A DNA stretch of 64,000 bases. Source: Phycomyces blakesleeanus NRRL 1555(-) (lineage: Eukaryota > Mucoromycota > Mucoromycetes > Mucorales > Phycomycetaceae). Of this stretch, positions 42,787 to 53,912 are shown piece by piece. How positions within the stretch are numbered: position 1 is the stretch's first letter; every line of letters starts with the position of its first letter. Below the pieces are notes generated by a model. The model searched no databases. It was not told the DNA's origin and saw only the letters and a program-made list of their open reading frames with translations. The DNA lies in assembly GCF_001638985.1 (NCBI RefSeq), contig NW_017265144.1:1302001-1366000 (forward strand), written 5' to 3'. A program made the translations under genes and the position numbers.

Positions 42787-44517
42787 TTAGAAACCCTTTG
42801 CCTGGAATTCGGCGGCCGACAAACCGTTGTTTGTTGGCGCATCGAAAGACTTTGCCGATTTCTTGCCCTTGACAAGAGAACGTTTGGGTTTCCCAACGCT
42901 GGTGGAAGATTCAACCTTGGGATCCTTTGGCTGCTCCATATGAGCGCCGGAAGCCAGCGCTTTCAACTTTGCAGCCATGGAGACCTTAGTCTCGGCTTTG
43001 GTTTCCTTTGGCTGCTTCTCGCGAAAGCCAGAGGCTTTCTCGGTCGTTGTTGCAACCTCGGTGTCCTTAGCCTTCTTCTTTCCACTCTGACTGGCGGGCT
43101 TGGCTGTCTTTGAATGGCCCTTTGGTCCTAGAACCGCAGGAGTGCACTCTCCAACCTTCTTTGCCCCGTCGGCGAGCAGACCAGACACAGACGCAGGAAG
43201 TGACTCTCCGCCCTTTTTCAGTCCACCTGACTTTTTGGTACCGCGACTCTGAGGCTTCAGCGCAGTAACAGCGATGGGCGCATCCAATCGTGTCATGTCG
43301 TGTTCCATCTTGTCGTCTACAACCTGCTGCGGGACACAGGTTGGGATCTTGTTCGCATTGCAATCCTTCTTTGCAGACTGGGAGACGTGCTGCAAATCGT
43401 CAACCGTCGGATTGCAGGTGTGGGCCACGAGCTTTTCGCCACAAATAGCGTTAGGCACCACTACCTCGACAACATCATCATCAATCTCCATGGGATTTTC
43501 GACTTCTACGACTTCACTCCAAGCCAGGTCATCGTCAATCTCCATCGGTGTGGGAAGTCCTGTGGAGAGACATTCGCCAAAAAAACCATTCACTGACTGC
43601 CAAGAAGATAAAGCGAACGCCTCATCAAGACCTTCTACTGTCCCAAACTTTGGCTTTGGATCCTTCAAGCCAGCATTATTCAAACCCGATGGGGTTTGAA
43701 CGGACTCTTGTTCAAAGACAAAAGTCTCCTCGACTGGCTTTGGAACCAAACCGCACTCTGGTTCAGCGACTTCAGTCAATGAGTCGCAATGACCTTTGTT
43801 TTCAGAGTCGTTGAGCTCCTCTTCCAACATCGCGTCAAGGAATCTTGTAGGGAGTCTTGGATTTGCAAAACCCTCTGAGAAAAATCTTTCACAGATGAAT
43901 TTGAGTCGTACGCTGACCTCAGCTTCATCGCATATATCTACAAGCTCACTCGACACACCCTCGTCGAGATCAGCATGGGTTTCCCCACAGGTACCAGCTA
44001 CGCCGTCAACTGGGAACACCATTGTATCAATGCCACGCTCCAACTCATCCAAGGGAAGGAGGTGTGGAATATATTCCCGAAGCCCTACTCCAAAGAACAC
44101 GCTAGACTCTCCTACACAAACAACGTCTTCCTCCTCCAAAGAGGAATCATCGACGGACATATGACCTGGGATACCTCCGTGGCGCTCACTCAACAAGCTA
44201 CCTGAGGGTTCTCCCGTTGTTCGTGAACCAGTAGACCACAAAGAGCCTACCCAGTTTGACACAAGGCCAAGGATTGTCTGACGCATCACAGTATCGTGAG
44301 CTTCGACTCGATTCTCGCCGTTTGGTCTCACGTCAAGAGATGGGGTTGCACCCACTCCCGCCATGGAGGGGCGTCTTCTTGCAGGTTTGGCCATGCAAAA
44401 TGCAGAGGGCAAAGGAGAAGCTTCCAATAGCATCACAGGGATGAATAGGAGCGCTGGGGCGAGTAGGTAAGCGAGCGCGAAGGCTGCGCAGAGAGCGTTG
44501 TAAACTTTGGAATTCAT
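42787..44517 (-). CDS. Unrecognised 576-residue protein with N-terminal signal anchor and basic C-terminus
   Basis: One uninterrupted minus-strand frame in a GC-richer island, unlike the intron-rich genes elsewhere in this window. The N-terminus is strongly hydrophobic (ALCAAFALAYLLAPALLFIP), so it may be secreted or membrane anchored. A later in-frame start (MAKPARRRPSMAGVG) would remove this. The middle ~40-350 is acidic and contains a direct repeat, PMEIDDDLAWSEVVEVE followed by PMEIDDDVVEVVV. The last ~180 residues are Lys/Ala/Pro/Ser-rich. After the TAA stop the same frame continues in matching composition for about 26 codons (NAKDSVPVKPTPRATSSSKK...) to a TAG, so the stop may be a recent mutation or a sequencing change. 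I recognise no domain. Function is unknown. Confidence 0.55.
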   Translation of the reverse strand: MNSKVYNALCAAFALAYLLAPALLFIPVMLLEASPLPSAFCMAKPARRRPSMAGVGATPSLDVRPNGENRVEAHDTVMRQTILGLVSNWVGSLWSTGSRTTGEPSGSLLSERHGGIPGHMSVDDSSLEEEDVVCVGESSVFFGVGLREYIPHLLPLDELERGIDTMVFPVDGVAGTCGETHADLDEGVSSELVDICDEAEVSVRLKFICERFFSEGFANPRLPTRFLDAMLEEELNDSENKGHCDSLTEVAEPECGLVPKPVEETFVFEQESVQTPSGLNNAGLKDPKPKFGTVEGLDEAFALSSWQSVNGFFGECLSTGLPTPMEIDDDLAWSEVVEVENPMEIDDDVVEVVVPNAICGEKLVAHTCNPTVDDLQHVSQSAKKDCNANKIPTCVPQQVVDDKMEHDMTRLDAPIAVTALKPQSRGTKKSGGLKKGGESLPASVSGLLADGAKKVGECTPAVLGPKGHSKTAKPASQSGKKKAKDTEVATTTEKASGFREKQPKETKAETKVSMAAKLKALASGAHMEQPKDPKVESSTSVGKPKRSLVKGKKSAKSFDAPTNNGLSAAEFQAKGF

Positions 44518-47500
44518 TGAGAGTAATGATGTATAAACAAAGTGCGAAAGAGAAAAAAGCAGGGCAGGTGGGAATAACTGAGGTATGTATATGTTTTTTT
44601 TTTGTTTTCTGATGGTAGTCGCGCTGACATCACACTCTAGGCTACCAATATATTTGTCTATACGCCTTTATCAACTTGACACACATAGGTATGTGTAGAT
44701 AAGAATTGTCTCCCCCCCCCCAAACAACTACCAGGCAGCCTGTATATTTTCACATGATGATCAATACAGGTACCGCACGTCCTCTGAGGATTACCACACA
44801 CACAAAAAGAACAACCAACCGGTTCATGTCTATTTAACGCTTTTACACTGTGATAAGCTTCTATAGATTCACATCAACACCAAGTCCAAGTACCAAGAGG
44901 TCTGTACTTTACTATTGTAAAAGGGCTTCATTATATGTTTAATACGCTCTTCTTGAATATGTTATTTTATTCTATTTTATTCTATTCTATTTTACTTTAT
45001 TTTATTTATATTGTGTTGATTAAACCCCCGAAAAAATAAAATGAAATGAAATGAAAATTTTCTTCTGTTGGAACAAGAAGTGCACAGACCAGCTTAGAGT
45101 AACCTGAAAATTGCCGTTATTGAAGCTTGTACTCTGTCTTTAGAGTTGTTACTACAACCGATCAAAACCAAAGTCTTTCTTTACTTCTTTACTTCTTTAC
45201 TTCTTTACTTCTTTACTTCTTTACTTCTTTACTTCTTTACTTCTTTACTTTGATTTATTCTCTTTTGATTTACTTTACAAGAAAGTTGGTTTTTGTTATC
45301 TAATGACTGTTTCTTATTGGCTGTCCCTTCCGTTGTATAACAGTTACACGATTACAGGTTAATATAAATTATAACCAATAGAAAGAGAAAACATGTACCA
45401 AAGTAGTAAAAAGTCATATTGACTATCGGATGCTTTCCCTCTTCCTTGTTATATTCAATACACATATAAATATTAACAGCTCTCATGAGACCGTTTTTTG
45501 TCAACAAAATGCCAGACCACTTATAAACCCCAACCGTAGTACTACAGTTTAATATTAGGCCCAGGCAATTTTTGTTGTTGTTGGATGTGCTGCTGTGTAA
45601 AGCGTATCAGCCAATCGTAACATAGTGATGTTATGGGAGATAGAGGAACTAACCTACAATGAATCCTACAGACTCTTTATTGCTAACACGTAAAAAAAAA
45701 CTTTCGATGACTTGAAGTGACGCTTTCGTAGTCGAATAAGCTGAGTCTTGCTACTTTGTAATAAAATCCTGCTGCCAAGTTTGCACCCTCCATTATTCAC
45801 CAATGAGATTTGTGGGTGAGAGGAATATAACGAGTGTGATATATTTTACCACCATTTTCACACTTCGTCTGTATCAAATCAAGTTTACATTCCGAAGGAT
45901 ATTGATCTGTGTAATCCAGAGACAAAGAATCCGGTGCTATTATTCTTTTAAAAAAAATAGAAAATAGTATATCTTTTATGTATATTTGTGTTTAAAAGAG
46001 AGAAAGTGAAGGGAAGTATGGACTAGATACCCAAGTAATAGTCCCATTGTATTTATGAAACAATAATTATTATTCTTCTTCTTTTAGCTTTTTCGTCTGC
46101 TCCCTGCTAATTAGTCCTATTTCTTTGATATAATGAGAGTAATATTAATGTTTTCAGCAATATGATTATATTGAGAGCTGCTTGTATCAGACATCATATC
46201 ATTAGATATTTTTATCGTGCAAATATTAGTTTATTGAATCAAAATCACTAAAAACAGCCTATTTGATCAAAAAGAACCTGTGTGTGAAAGCTAGAGATAT
46301 TACAAAGCTGTTTTGCGCATAAATGATAATGTTAGTATCTTAGAATATATATTGCTTACAAGAACTATGCAATATTTTTCTCTTCTTCTTCTTCTTCTGA
46401 AAAAGAGATCCCCAGAATAGTCTCTCAATCATTCGGTTTAAATATGTTAAAGCTTTTGTACTATAAACTTGTAGCAATAAAATAATATAGCTCAAAATGT
46501 TATAAGCTAACAATATTACATTAAATGTATTTCATTAACGAGGTTTATGTGCAAAGAATAAAGTACAAATAATCCATCCTGATAGCTGATATTTGTAGAG
46601 AACATCGAGGATCTATCTCAAATATCGCTATATAAGTGTATAGACACCCACACACATAATATATTAGACTTTAATGGGTTTATCTTTTTATCAGTATTTA
46701 AAGGCATATAAAATACAAATTATTGTCCCTTGAGTCTCTTATATATATTTATCTTTTGAGAGGCAGCTGCTATTTAATTAACCGTATATTAATGTCTGTG
46801 TCCTAGTTGTCTAAGATTGCTGTCTTGAGATATAAATTATGAATGCTGACTTGTTAAGTTATAATAGTAACGTATTCCGTTTGTATATCAAATTGATTAT
46901 AAACAGTTCCAAGCAATATATCAAAGCAAAAGAAAAAAGGGAAGTCATTGGGACTAATTGCCCAATTTGCTTTTTTCAGATAGGTTTATTTCGTAGCAGC
47001 AAGGCTACAACTGCTAAATACTCGAATGTGCTATTTGGATAAAAATTTAACTATCAACGAAAATGATGCTTTTGATCAAATTGGCAAATTCTACACCGAA
47101 AATCAGCTATAAATCACTATTCATAAAGCTAATAGGCTCTATGACTATAAGTAACCTGGTTAGACACATCAAGATCCACCTTATCAACATTTTCTGATAT
47201 CGATTGCTCAAATATTGACCAAAACATCCCACATTTTCACTTTATAAAATCTTAATTCACTATCAATCGGGCTATTTGCACCAAAAAAGTCCATTTTCGA
47301 TACCCACTTTTACTCACAGGACAACTGAAAAAAAGTCTGGAAAATTTTCTTTTTAGCCTATTAAGTAAAGCTGTGTAGAACATAAATACGGGTCCGTAAA
47401 TACTTGTCTCAACAAAAACAAATGCGAACTCGTGGAGATATCAACTACTCTAAAAATGCCTAAATTTGTTAAGGAAGTATAAAAAAGGCAAATAATCTAT

Positions 47501-47735
47501 TTACACCACAGGGCTAAATAAATTACTGCGGGAGTATCTTTGTATTAAATATATAAATAACCAGAGTAACATACAGATATTAAATTGTTTTGTATAAGGC
47601 CAAGCATTAGGTCTTCTTAAGCCTTAATATTACTCTAGCTACGTAAAGAGTTCTTTATAAAAAATTAGAGATGTATGCCCTAAAGAAATATTGATATGAA
47701 ACATGCCCATGTGATAAAAATAACCCGAATGTTAA
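44518..47735. other. Intergenic region, repeats only
   Basis: About 3.2 kb with no recognised gene. It holds a TTTTATTCTA-type pyrimidine microsatellite near 44960-45010, an 8-bp tandem array (separate entry) and (CTT)n at about 46382-46397. AT-rich throughout. Confidence 0.55.
45175..45250. repeat. 8-bp tandem array (ACTTCTTT)n
   Basis: About nine perfect tandem copies of an 8-bp pyrimidine-rich unit. Confidence 0.9.
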
Positions 47736-47740
47736 TATTA

Positions 47741-47790
47741 GGGGGTTTCACCAGCTTTGGATGTTGACTGTTGGATATAGCGGTAGTTTA
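47741..47790 (+). repeat. Left terminal inverted repeat of the 7.7-kb element
   Basis: 50 bp starting GGGGGTTTCACCAGC, preceded by TATTA. Tc1-like copy A is inserted 17 bp inside its inner edge. Confidence 0.7.
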
Positions 47791-47807
47791 AGCACCAGCC
47801 AATAATA

Positions 47808-49311
47808 CAGGATTTCCACTCCAAAAGTTATATTTTTTTTTCAAACTATATATTTTGCAAAATCAAAACTTTCATTTTGTGCTCCGACTATATATAAAAA
47901 AAAATCAATTTATTTTTGGCTATTTGTACATTGGGGGAAGAAGCTAATGCTATGATCAACCCAGCCTTGGCAGTTTTCCATAGCGATATGGCGGGAGCAC
48001 TCAGCAATATACTCCAAGAATTGACCACATACCAACCCGGGCTTTCTCTTGACCAGTGTTTTGAGTTTGGAGAAGCACTCTTCAATCGGGTTTAGGAAAG
48101 GAGAGTATGGGGGGAGAAAGTGTAGGTGGTGTCGTGAATTAGCAAACAATTCAGTGACAAGGTGGGATCTATGGATCGAGGCATTATCCATAATGAAGTT
48201 GTGAGGGGCAGCATTACTGTGGTCGAGCGAATCCATAATCGTCTTTACAAATTCAACGAAAATTGGTCCTGTCGTGCCACCAGGGGTCAACTTCGCCTGC
48301 ACACTCTCAACACCTTGGTAAGAAATACCGGCAAGAATTGAGATGTTTAGTCCCCTTTTCGACTTCGTCTTCACAATGCTGGTCTCGCCTTTCTTGGACC
48401 ACCCTTGTCCTCTGATCAGGTTTGCATTAAAGCCTGCTTCGTCCACAAAAATGCAATTGGTTTTATACGATAAACCATTCGTGTGCATACTGTCTACGTA
48501 TACTTTTCTCAGCTCAATAGTCTTCGGGTCGTTTCTTTTTTCCTCGACCGGCTTGGTTCTCTTCAATGTGAACCCGATGTTGTTGATAATGTGCTTATGT
48601 AAGCCACTGATGCTCAAGTTCTGCTCTTGAAGCTCTGGAAATTTTCTAAACAGTTCCTCTCTCATTTGACCAAGAGTCAAGGTGCAGCATTCGTCCAAGA
48701 GGTCTTGAATGAACTTCGAATGCTCATCGGTTATCTTAAGACTTTCCGCGCGCGAGCCGCCTCGCTTCTTGGGCTCTACAGTAGCATCCCTCTCGAACTT
48801 GGTGAGGATGTTGTTAATCGATACCTATGAGACACCAAATGCCCTGGCTGCTTCGGCTCGGGTCATGGACTCTTCTATATAACATTTCTCCACAATCATG
48901 TTCTTGATGTGGATCGGAAGAACCTTTTGTGGTCCATTTCTCTTTCTTCTCTTAACGATAGCGATTTGATTGGGGTTCATGTTGGAGGATTTGAGTATAG
49001 AAAAAGATAATAGATAAAGACAGTTCTCAAAACCATATTACAAACTTAGCATTATATACTTTTCTTATAACAATATATTGACATTGCATGTTTTCTTATA
49101 TTGTTTTTAATAAACAGTGTAGACATTCTTTAAATACTTTATCGCACATATTAGCATTCTTCATGCTATTTATTAATTTGCTTTAAATTTCTTTCTATCC
49201 GCATTAATTAATTTATTTTTTTCATATATAGTCGGAGCACAAAATGAAAGTTTTGATTTTGCAAAATATATAGTTTGAAAAAAAAATATAACTTTTGGAG
49301 TGGAAATCCTG
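47808..49311 (-). mobile_element. Tc1-like (DD34E) transposon family 2, copy A, full length 1504 bp
   Basis: Bounded by ~80-bp terminal inverted repeats beginning CAGGATTTCCACTCC, flanked by TA on both sides (47806-47807 and 49312-49313), the Tc1/mariner target. The transposase reads on the minus strand from ATG at 48980 to the stop at 47910. It has an N-terminal basic HTH region (NQIAIVKRRKRNG), then the catalytic triad in CIFVDEAGFNAN, FIMDNASIHRS and PPYSPFLNPIEECF; 34 residues separate the last D and E. Codon 52 is an in-frame TAG (48825-48827) inside the HTH region. Downstream of it the frame is open to the end. It is essentially the same sequence and length as copy B, so insertion was recent. 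Confidence 0.93.
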
Positions 49312-49936
49312 TATCAGGAAGAAGACTGAGTTTATTGAAATTGGATTTTGAGTGATTATAAAGGGGCGTCCAAATAAGGTACTGATTTATGAACTCAAGA
49401 GTGACCTCCGTCACAGTCTTACTAACAAAAATGTAAACAAGTTAGGCACGTGACTTTTTAGATTTTTCTTTAGTATTCAAAGGGTAAAATGTGAAGAGGT
49501 GATCTCGGAATATAGAACGCCTTTTTTGATATAGACCTGTGCCTACACCGATATGTTTTTTTTCTTTCAAAAGTTTGTAAAAATAAATAACTCCGCCGAA
49601 AAGGAGTACTAGCCGACTCGGAGGAGCTTAATACGCGGTACGGACTTTAGCCATAATTTCCTCTATGGGAATATAAGCGTATTAAAAAACACAGCACATA
49701 TACCAATTGTCTATAAGAAAACAAAGAAGTTGTCCATACGCAACTTTGTTACGCACCCAGAGTATTAAATCCTGTGATTTTCTACAATAATCATTTCGAA
49801 CTGCAAAAAAAAAGTGCCAGCTCAGACATCGTTGTGCCGGACCGGGCCTGTTTTGATGACGTTGCGGTCACAACGAATATATGTAATGGTTATTCCCTTA
49901 TCACCATTATGGCGTTCCTTTAGACTACACCATCAA

Positions 49937-50280
49937 ACAACGATGTGCACTTAGTTATTACTTCAACATGTAATAACAAAAAGGTACATTGTCCCCCCTG
50001 CTAACGCTCTGGGCTCTGGCCTTTTGCTTCATTGTAAAAGGCATCCGGATGCGAACGTTGCATATAAAGAATGAAACTTCTTTATATGAATGCAGGGAGT
50101 TTGATGTAGAAGACAACGATGTGCACTTAGTTATTACTTCAACATGTAGTAACAAAAAGGTACATTGTCCCCCCTGCTAACGCTCTGGGCTCTGGCCTTT
50201 TGCTTCATTGTAAAAGGCATCCGGATGCGAACGTTGCATATAAAGAGTGAAACTTCTTTATATGAATGCAGGGAGTCTTC
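49937..50280. repeat. Tandem duplication, two units of ~176 bp
   Basis: Two head-to-tail units begin at about 49937 and 50113 (ACAACGATGTGCACTTAGTT...) and end at CAGGGAGT. They differ at about two positions by eye (GTAATAA/GTAGTAA and AAGAATG/AAGAGTG). They are GC-richer than the surroundings and each contains a small open stretch without a start-to-stop gene. Confidence 0.88.
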
Positions 50281-50377
50281 TGTAGTCTGTACTTTGATAA
50301 AGGTAATGTGTACCTAATAGGCATTGTTCAATTAATTGACTTTTACTAATTGGTACCAATGTACATTATTATTCTTC

Positions 50378-50419
50378 TGATGATTGATTGTTTTTACGCG
50401 TAAAAACAATCAATCATCA
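50378..50419. repeat. 42-bp perfect palindrome
   Basis: A perfect inverted repeat without spacer centred on ACGCGT; each arm reads TGATGATTGATTGTTTTTACG. It can form a cruciform or a 21-bp hairpin in RNA. No terminator logic applies in a eukaryote, so it may be a recombination product or an element internal repeat. Confidence 0.9.
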
Positions 50420-50746
50420 CGACATGTTTAGGATTCTCAACTGTAAGCCAACTGAACAACAAGAAGCATATGTATATGTAACCATTGCTCTTATTAATTA
50501 GAATATAAAATCAAACGAAACTCTAGTATCAGTAAAACTTGAATAAGCTGCCAGAGGAGCCTTGGCTGTGGAAGAAAATGCAATCAAAAGATTAAAAGAA
50601 AAATATTTCTATACTTAAGCAAGATCATTTGAACACATATTGAAACAATAAACAAAAAAAAAGTAATAATGACTCGGTTGTTGGTAGTCAGTAAAAGTAA
50701 AAGAACATAAGCACTTTTATTTCTTTAATTCTATGGTTTTTATTCT

Positions 50747-51787
50747 TCACTTTTGTGATTCGATCACATAGTTTATTATTGCCTGCTTCCATTTTAACAT
50801 AGCAGGAATGTTTTCAGCAAAGATCTTTAGCTCGCGTGGGGTTACCGGACAGGGAATCTTGCAAAAAGTTCTTTTTACAAGTCTAGTTTCTTCATCAACT
50901 AAAAATATGGCTTCAAAGAAAATCTGGTTGTCTAAAAGAAATATTATCTGTGGTTTGAATGTCCATACATATATATATATATGTATGTATGTATGTATGT
51001 TCACAATCAACTTACTGAAGAAACGACAGTAGAACTGCGGGACAGGGGACTTGTGCTTTTTGACATATTTGGCATATTCCAAGAGCTTGACCATATTTCG
51101 TATCATTTTGCTTTCATCTCTTTGCTCTTTTTCTGTGGTACTATTAAAGTGAATCCCTCCAGAAAATTCAATCAAAACGGGCGTGAGGCGCTTATCTTTG
51201 ATTGAAAAGCATATTCCATCCCACTTTGCAGCTCCTGTTATATCAGCTGTCCGCTCAATCCTAATATGTGTTTAGAAGACAACCTTTTCATTTGTTTCAA
51301 ACTAATTTATTTACCAATGGAAAGATACTAGGTCATTACAGCTTAAGAACATTGCATGTAACAGGTATATTGTTGTAATTGGAGCAGCTGTCCTCTCTTT
51401 CATTGGGAATAGAATTGGGTTTCTTGGGCTGGTCATCATTTGCAAGCTATTTAGATAGAGATATTAGGTTAATTAGCTAATTAACTAATTAACTATCAAA
51501 ATAATGACAATGCCTTTCTTTTTTATTATAATATATAGATACTTACAAATGATGAAGTGTAGATTCCGCAAAGTAATAGTCAGCATATTCAGATTCATCC
51601 AGAGAATTATTAGTTCCAATAAAAGACCTTATTTGAGACTTTATGCATGTTGCTGAAGCAGAAGATTTGGAAATAAGATTCAAAATATCCTTGCACGGTT
51701 CACTTAATTCAATTTTTGGAGGGTCAGTCAATGATTTGATGCTGGCGCCGGATTCTTCTAACAAAGTCCCAGACATATATTCTAAGA
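50747..51787 (-). pseudogene. 5'-truncated gene with possible PD-(D/E)XK-like core, cut by Tc1-like copy B
   Basis: Four exons, complement(join(50747..50931, 51016..51260, 51315..51446, 51547..51787)), keep an open frame to a natural stop. The 5' part is missing: the frame runs into the end of transposon copy B. The product has an Asp/Ser-rich first part (SGASIKSLTDPPKIELSEP), then ADITGAAKWDGICFSI, LTPVLIEFSGG, and a C-terminus with KRTFCKIPCPVTPRELKIF. The Asp in KWDGI followed about 13 residues later by IEFSGG resembles the D...E-x-(K/S) core of PD-(D/E)XK nucleases, though the usual Lys is replaced. I do not know the family. It lies inside the proposed 7.7-kb element and may be its gene or captured cargo. 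The same 3' half is repeated inverted at 53296-53912. Confidence 0.6.
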
Positions 51788-51789
51788 TA

Positions 51790-53293
51790 CAGGATTTCCA
51801 CTCCAAAAGTTATATTTTTTTTCAAACTATATATTTTGCAAAATCAAAACTTTCATTTTGTGCTCCGACTATATATGAAAAAAATAAATTAATTAATGCG
51901 GATAGAAAGAAATTTAAAGCAAATTAATAAAGAGCATGAAGAATGCTAATATGTGCGATAAAGTATTTAAAGAATGTCTACACTGTTTATTAAAAACAAT
52001 ATAAGAAAACATGCAATATCAATATATTGTTATAAGAAAAGTATATAATGCTAAGTTTGTAATATGGTTTTGAGAACTGTCTTTATCTATTATCTTTTTC
52101 TATACTCAAATCCTCCAACATGAACCCCAATCAAATCGCTATCGTTAAGAGAAGAAAGAGAAATGGACCACAAAAGGTTCTTCCGATCCACATCAAGAAC
52201 ATGATTGTGGAGAAATGTTATATAGAAGAGTCCATGACCCGAGCCGAAGCAGCCAGGGCATTTGGTGTCTCATAGGTATCGATTAACAACATCCTCACCA
52301 AGTTCGAGAGGGATGCTACTGTAGAGCCCAAGAAGCGAGGCGGCTCGCGCGCGGAAAGTCTTAAGATAACCGATGAGCATTCGAAGTTCATTCAAGACCT
52401 CTTGGACGAATGCTGCACCTTGACTCTTGGTCAAATGAGAGAGGAACTGTTTAGAAAATTTCCAGAGCTTCAAGAGCAGAACTTGAGCATCAGTGGCTTA
52501 CATAAGCACATTATCAACAACATCGGGTTCACATTGAAGAGAATCAAGCCGGTCGAGGAAAAAAGAAACGACCCGAAGACTATTGAGCTGAGAAAAGTAT
52601 ACGTAGACAGTATGCACACGAATGGTTTATCGTATAAAACCAATTGCATTTTTGTGGACGAAGCAGGCTTTAATGCAAACCTGATCAGAGGACAAGGGTG
52701 GTCCAAGAAAGGCGAGACCAGCATTGTGAAGACGAAGTCGAAAAGGGGACTAAACATCTCAATTCTTGCCGGTATTTCTTACCAAGGTGTTGAGAGTGTG
52801 CAGGCGAAGTTAACCCCTGGTGGCACGACAGGACCAATTTTCGTTGAATTTGTAAAGACGATTATGGATTCGCTCGACCACAGTAATGCTGCCCCTCACA
52901 ACTTCATTATGGATAATGCCTCGATCCATAGATCCCATCTTGTCACTGAATTGTTTGCTAATTCACGACACCACCTACACTTTCTCCCCCCATACTCTCC
53001 TTTCCTAAACCCGATTGAAGAGTGCTTCTCCAAACTCAAAACACTGGTCAAGAGAAAGCCCGGGTTGGTATGTGGTCAATTCTTGGAGTATATTGCTGAG
53101 TGCTCCCGCCATATCGCTATGGAAAACTGCCAAGGCTGGGTTGATCATAGCATTAGCTTCTTCCCCCAATGTACAAATAGCCAAGAAATAAATTGATTTT
53201 TTTTTTATATATAGTCGGAGCACAAAATGAAAGTTTTGATTTTGCAAAATATATAGTTTGAAAAAAAATATAACTTTTGGAGTGGAAATCCTG
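51790..53293 (+). mobile_element. Tc1-like transposon family 2, copy B, full length 1504 bp
   Basis: Same 1504-bp length, ends (CAGGATTTCC...GGAAATCCTG) and TA flanks (51788-51789, 53294-53295) as copy A, in the opposite orientation. The transposase frame starts with ATG at 52120. Codon 52 is TAG (52273-52275), exactly as in copy A. The frame is otherwise open to 53196, slightly longer at the C-terminus than copy A because of a one-base difference. One amino-acid change was noticed (KRIKPVEE versus KRTKPVEE). Its two flanks are inverted copies of each other. Confidence 0.93.
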
Positions 53294-53295
53294 TA

Positions 53296-53912
53296 TCTTA
53301 GAATATATGTCTGGGACTTTGTTAGAAGAATCCGGCGCCAGCATCAAATCATTGACTGACCCTCCAAAAATTGAATTAAGTGAACCGTGCAAGGATATTT
53401 TGAATCTTATTTCCAAATCTTCTGCTTCAGCAACATGCATAAAGTCTCAAATAAGGTCTTTTATTGGAACTAATAATTCTCTGGATGAATCTGAATATGC
53501 TGACTATTACTTTGCGGAATCTACACTTCATCATTTGTAAGTATCTATATATTATAATAAAAAAGAAAGGCATTGTCATTATTTTGATAGTTAATTAGTT
53601 AATTAGCTAATTAACCTAATATCTCTATCTAAATAGCTTGCAAATGATGACCAGCCCAAGAAACCCAATTCTATTCCCAATGAAAGAGAGGACAGCTGCT
53701 CCAATTACAACAATATACCTGTTACATGCAATGTTCTTAAGCTGTAATGACCTAGTATCTTTCCATTGGTAAATAATTAGTTTGAAACAAATGAAAAGGT
53801 TGTCTTCTAAACACTATATTAGGATTCGAGCGGACAGCTGATATAACAGGAGCTGCAAAGTGGGATGGAATATGCTTTTCAATCAAAGATAAGCGCCTCA
53901 CGCCCGTTTTGA
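53296..53912 (+). pseudogene. Inverted copy of the truncated gene, frameshifted
   Basis: A reverse copy of about 51171-51787: the same exons in the same order reading away from transposon copy B. At least two single-base insertions differ from the left arm (CACTATATTAG versus CACATATTAG, and GATTCGAGC versus GATTGAGC). The second shifts the frame just before the ADITGAAKWDG block and leads to an early stop. The copy ends at the run of N. This is either a real inverted duplication or a mis-assembled second read path. Confidence 0.8.

Noticed and set aside
42208..43113. 301-codon plus-strand ORF
   Set aside because: It overlaps the long minus-strand ORF in antisense and extends into a stop-rich region. 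It looks like a shadow of the GC-rich opposite strand.
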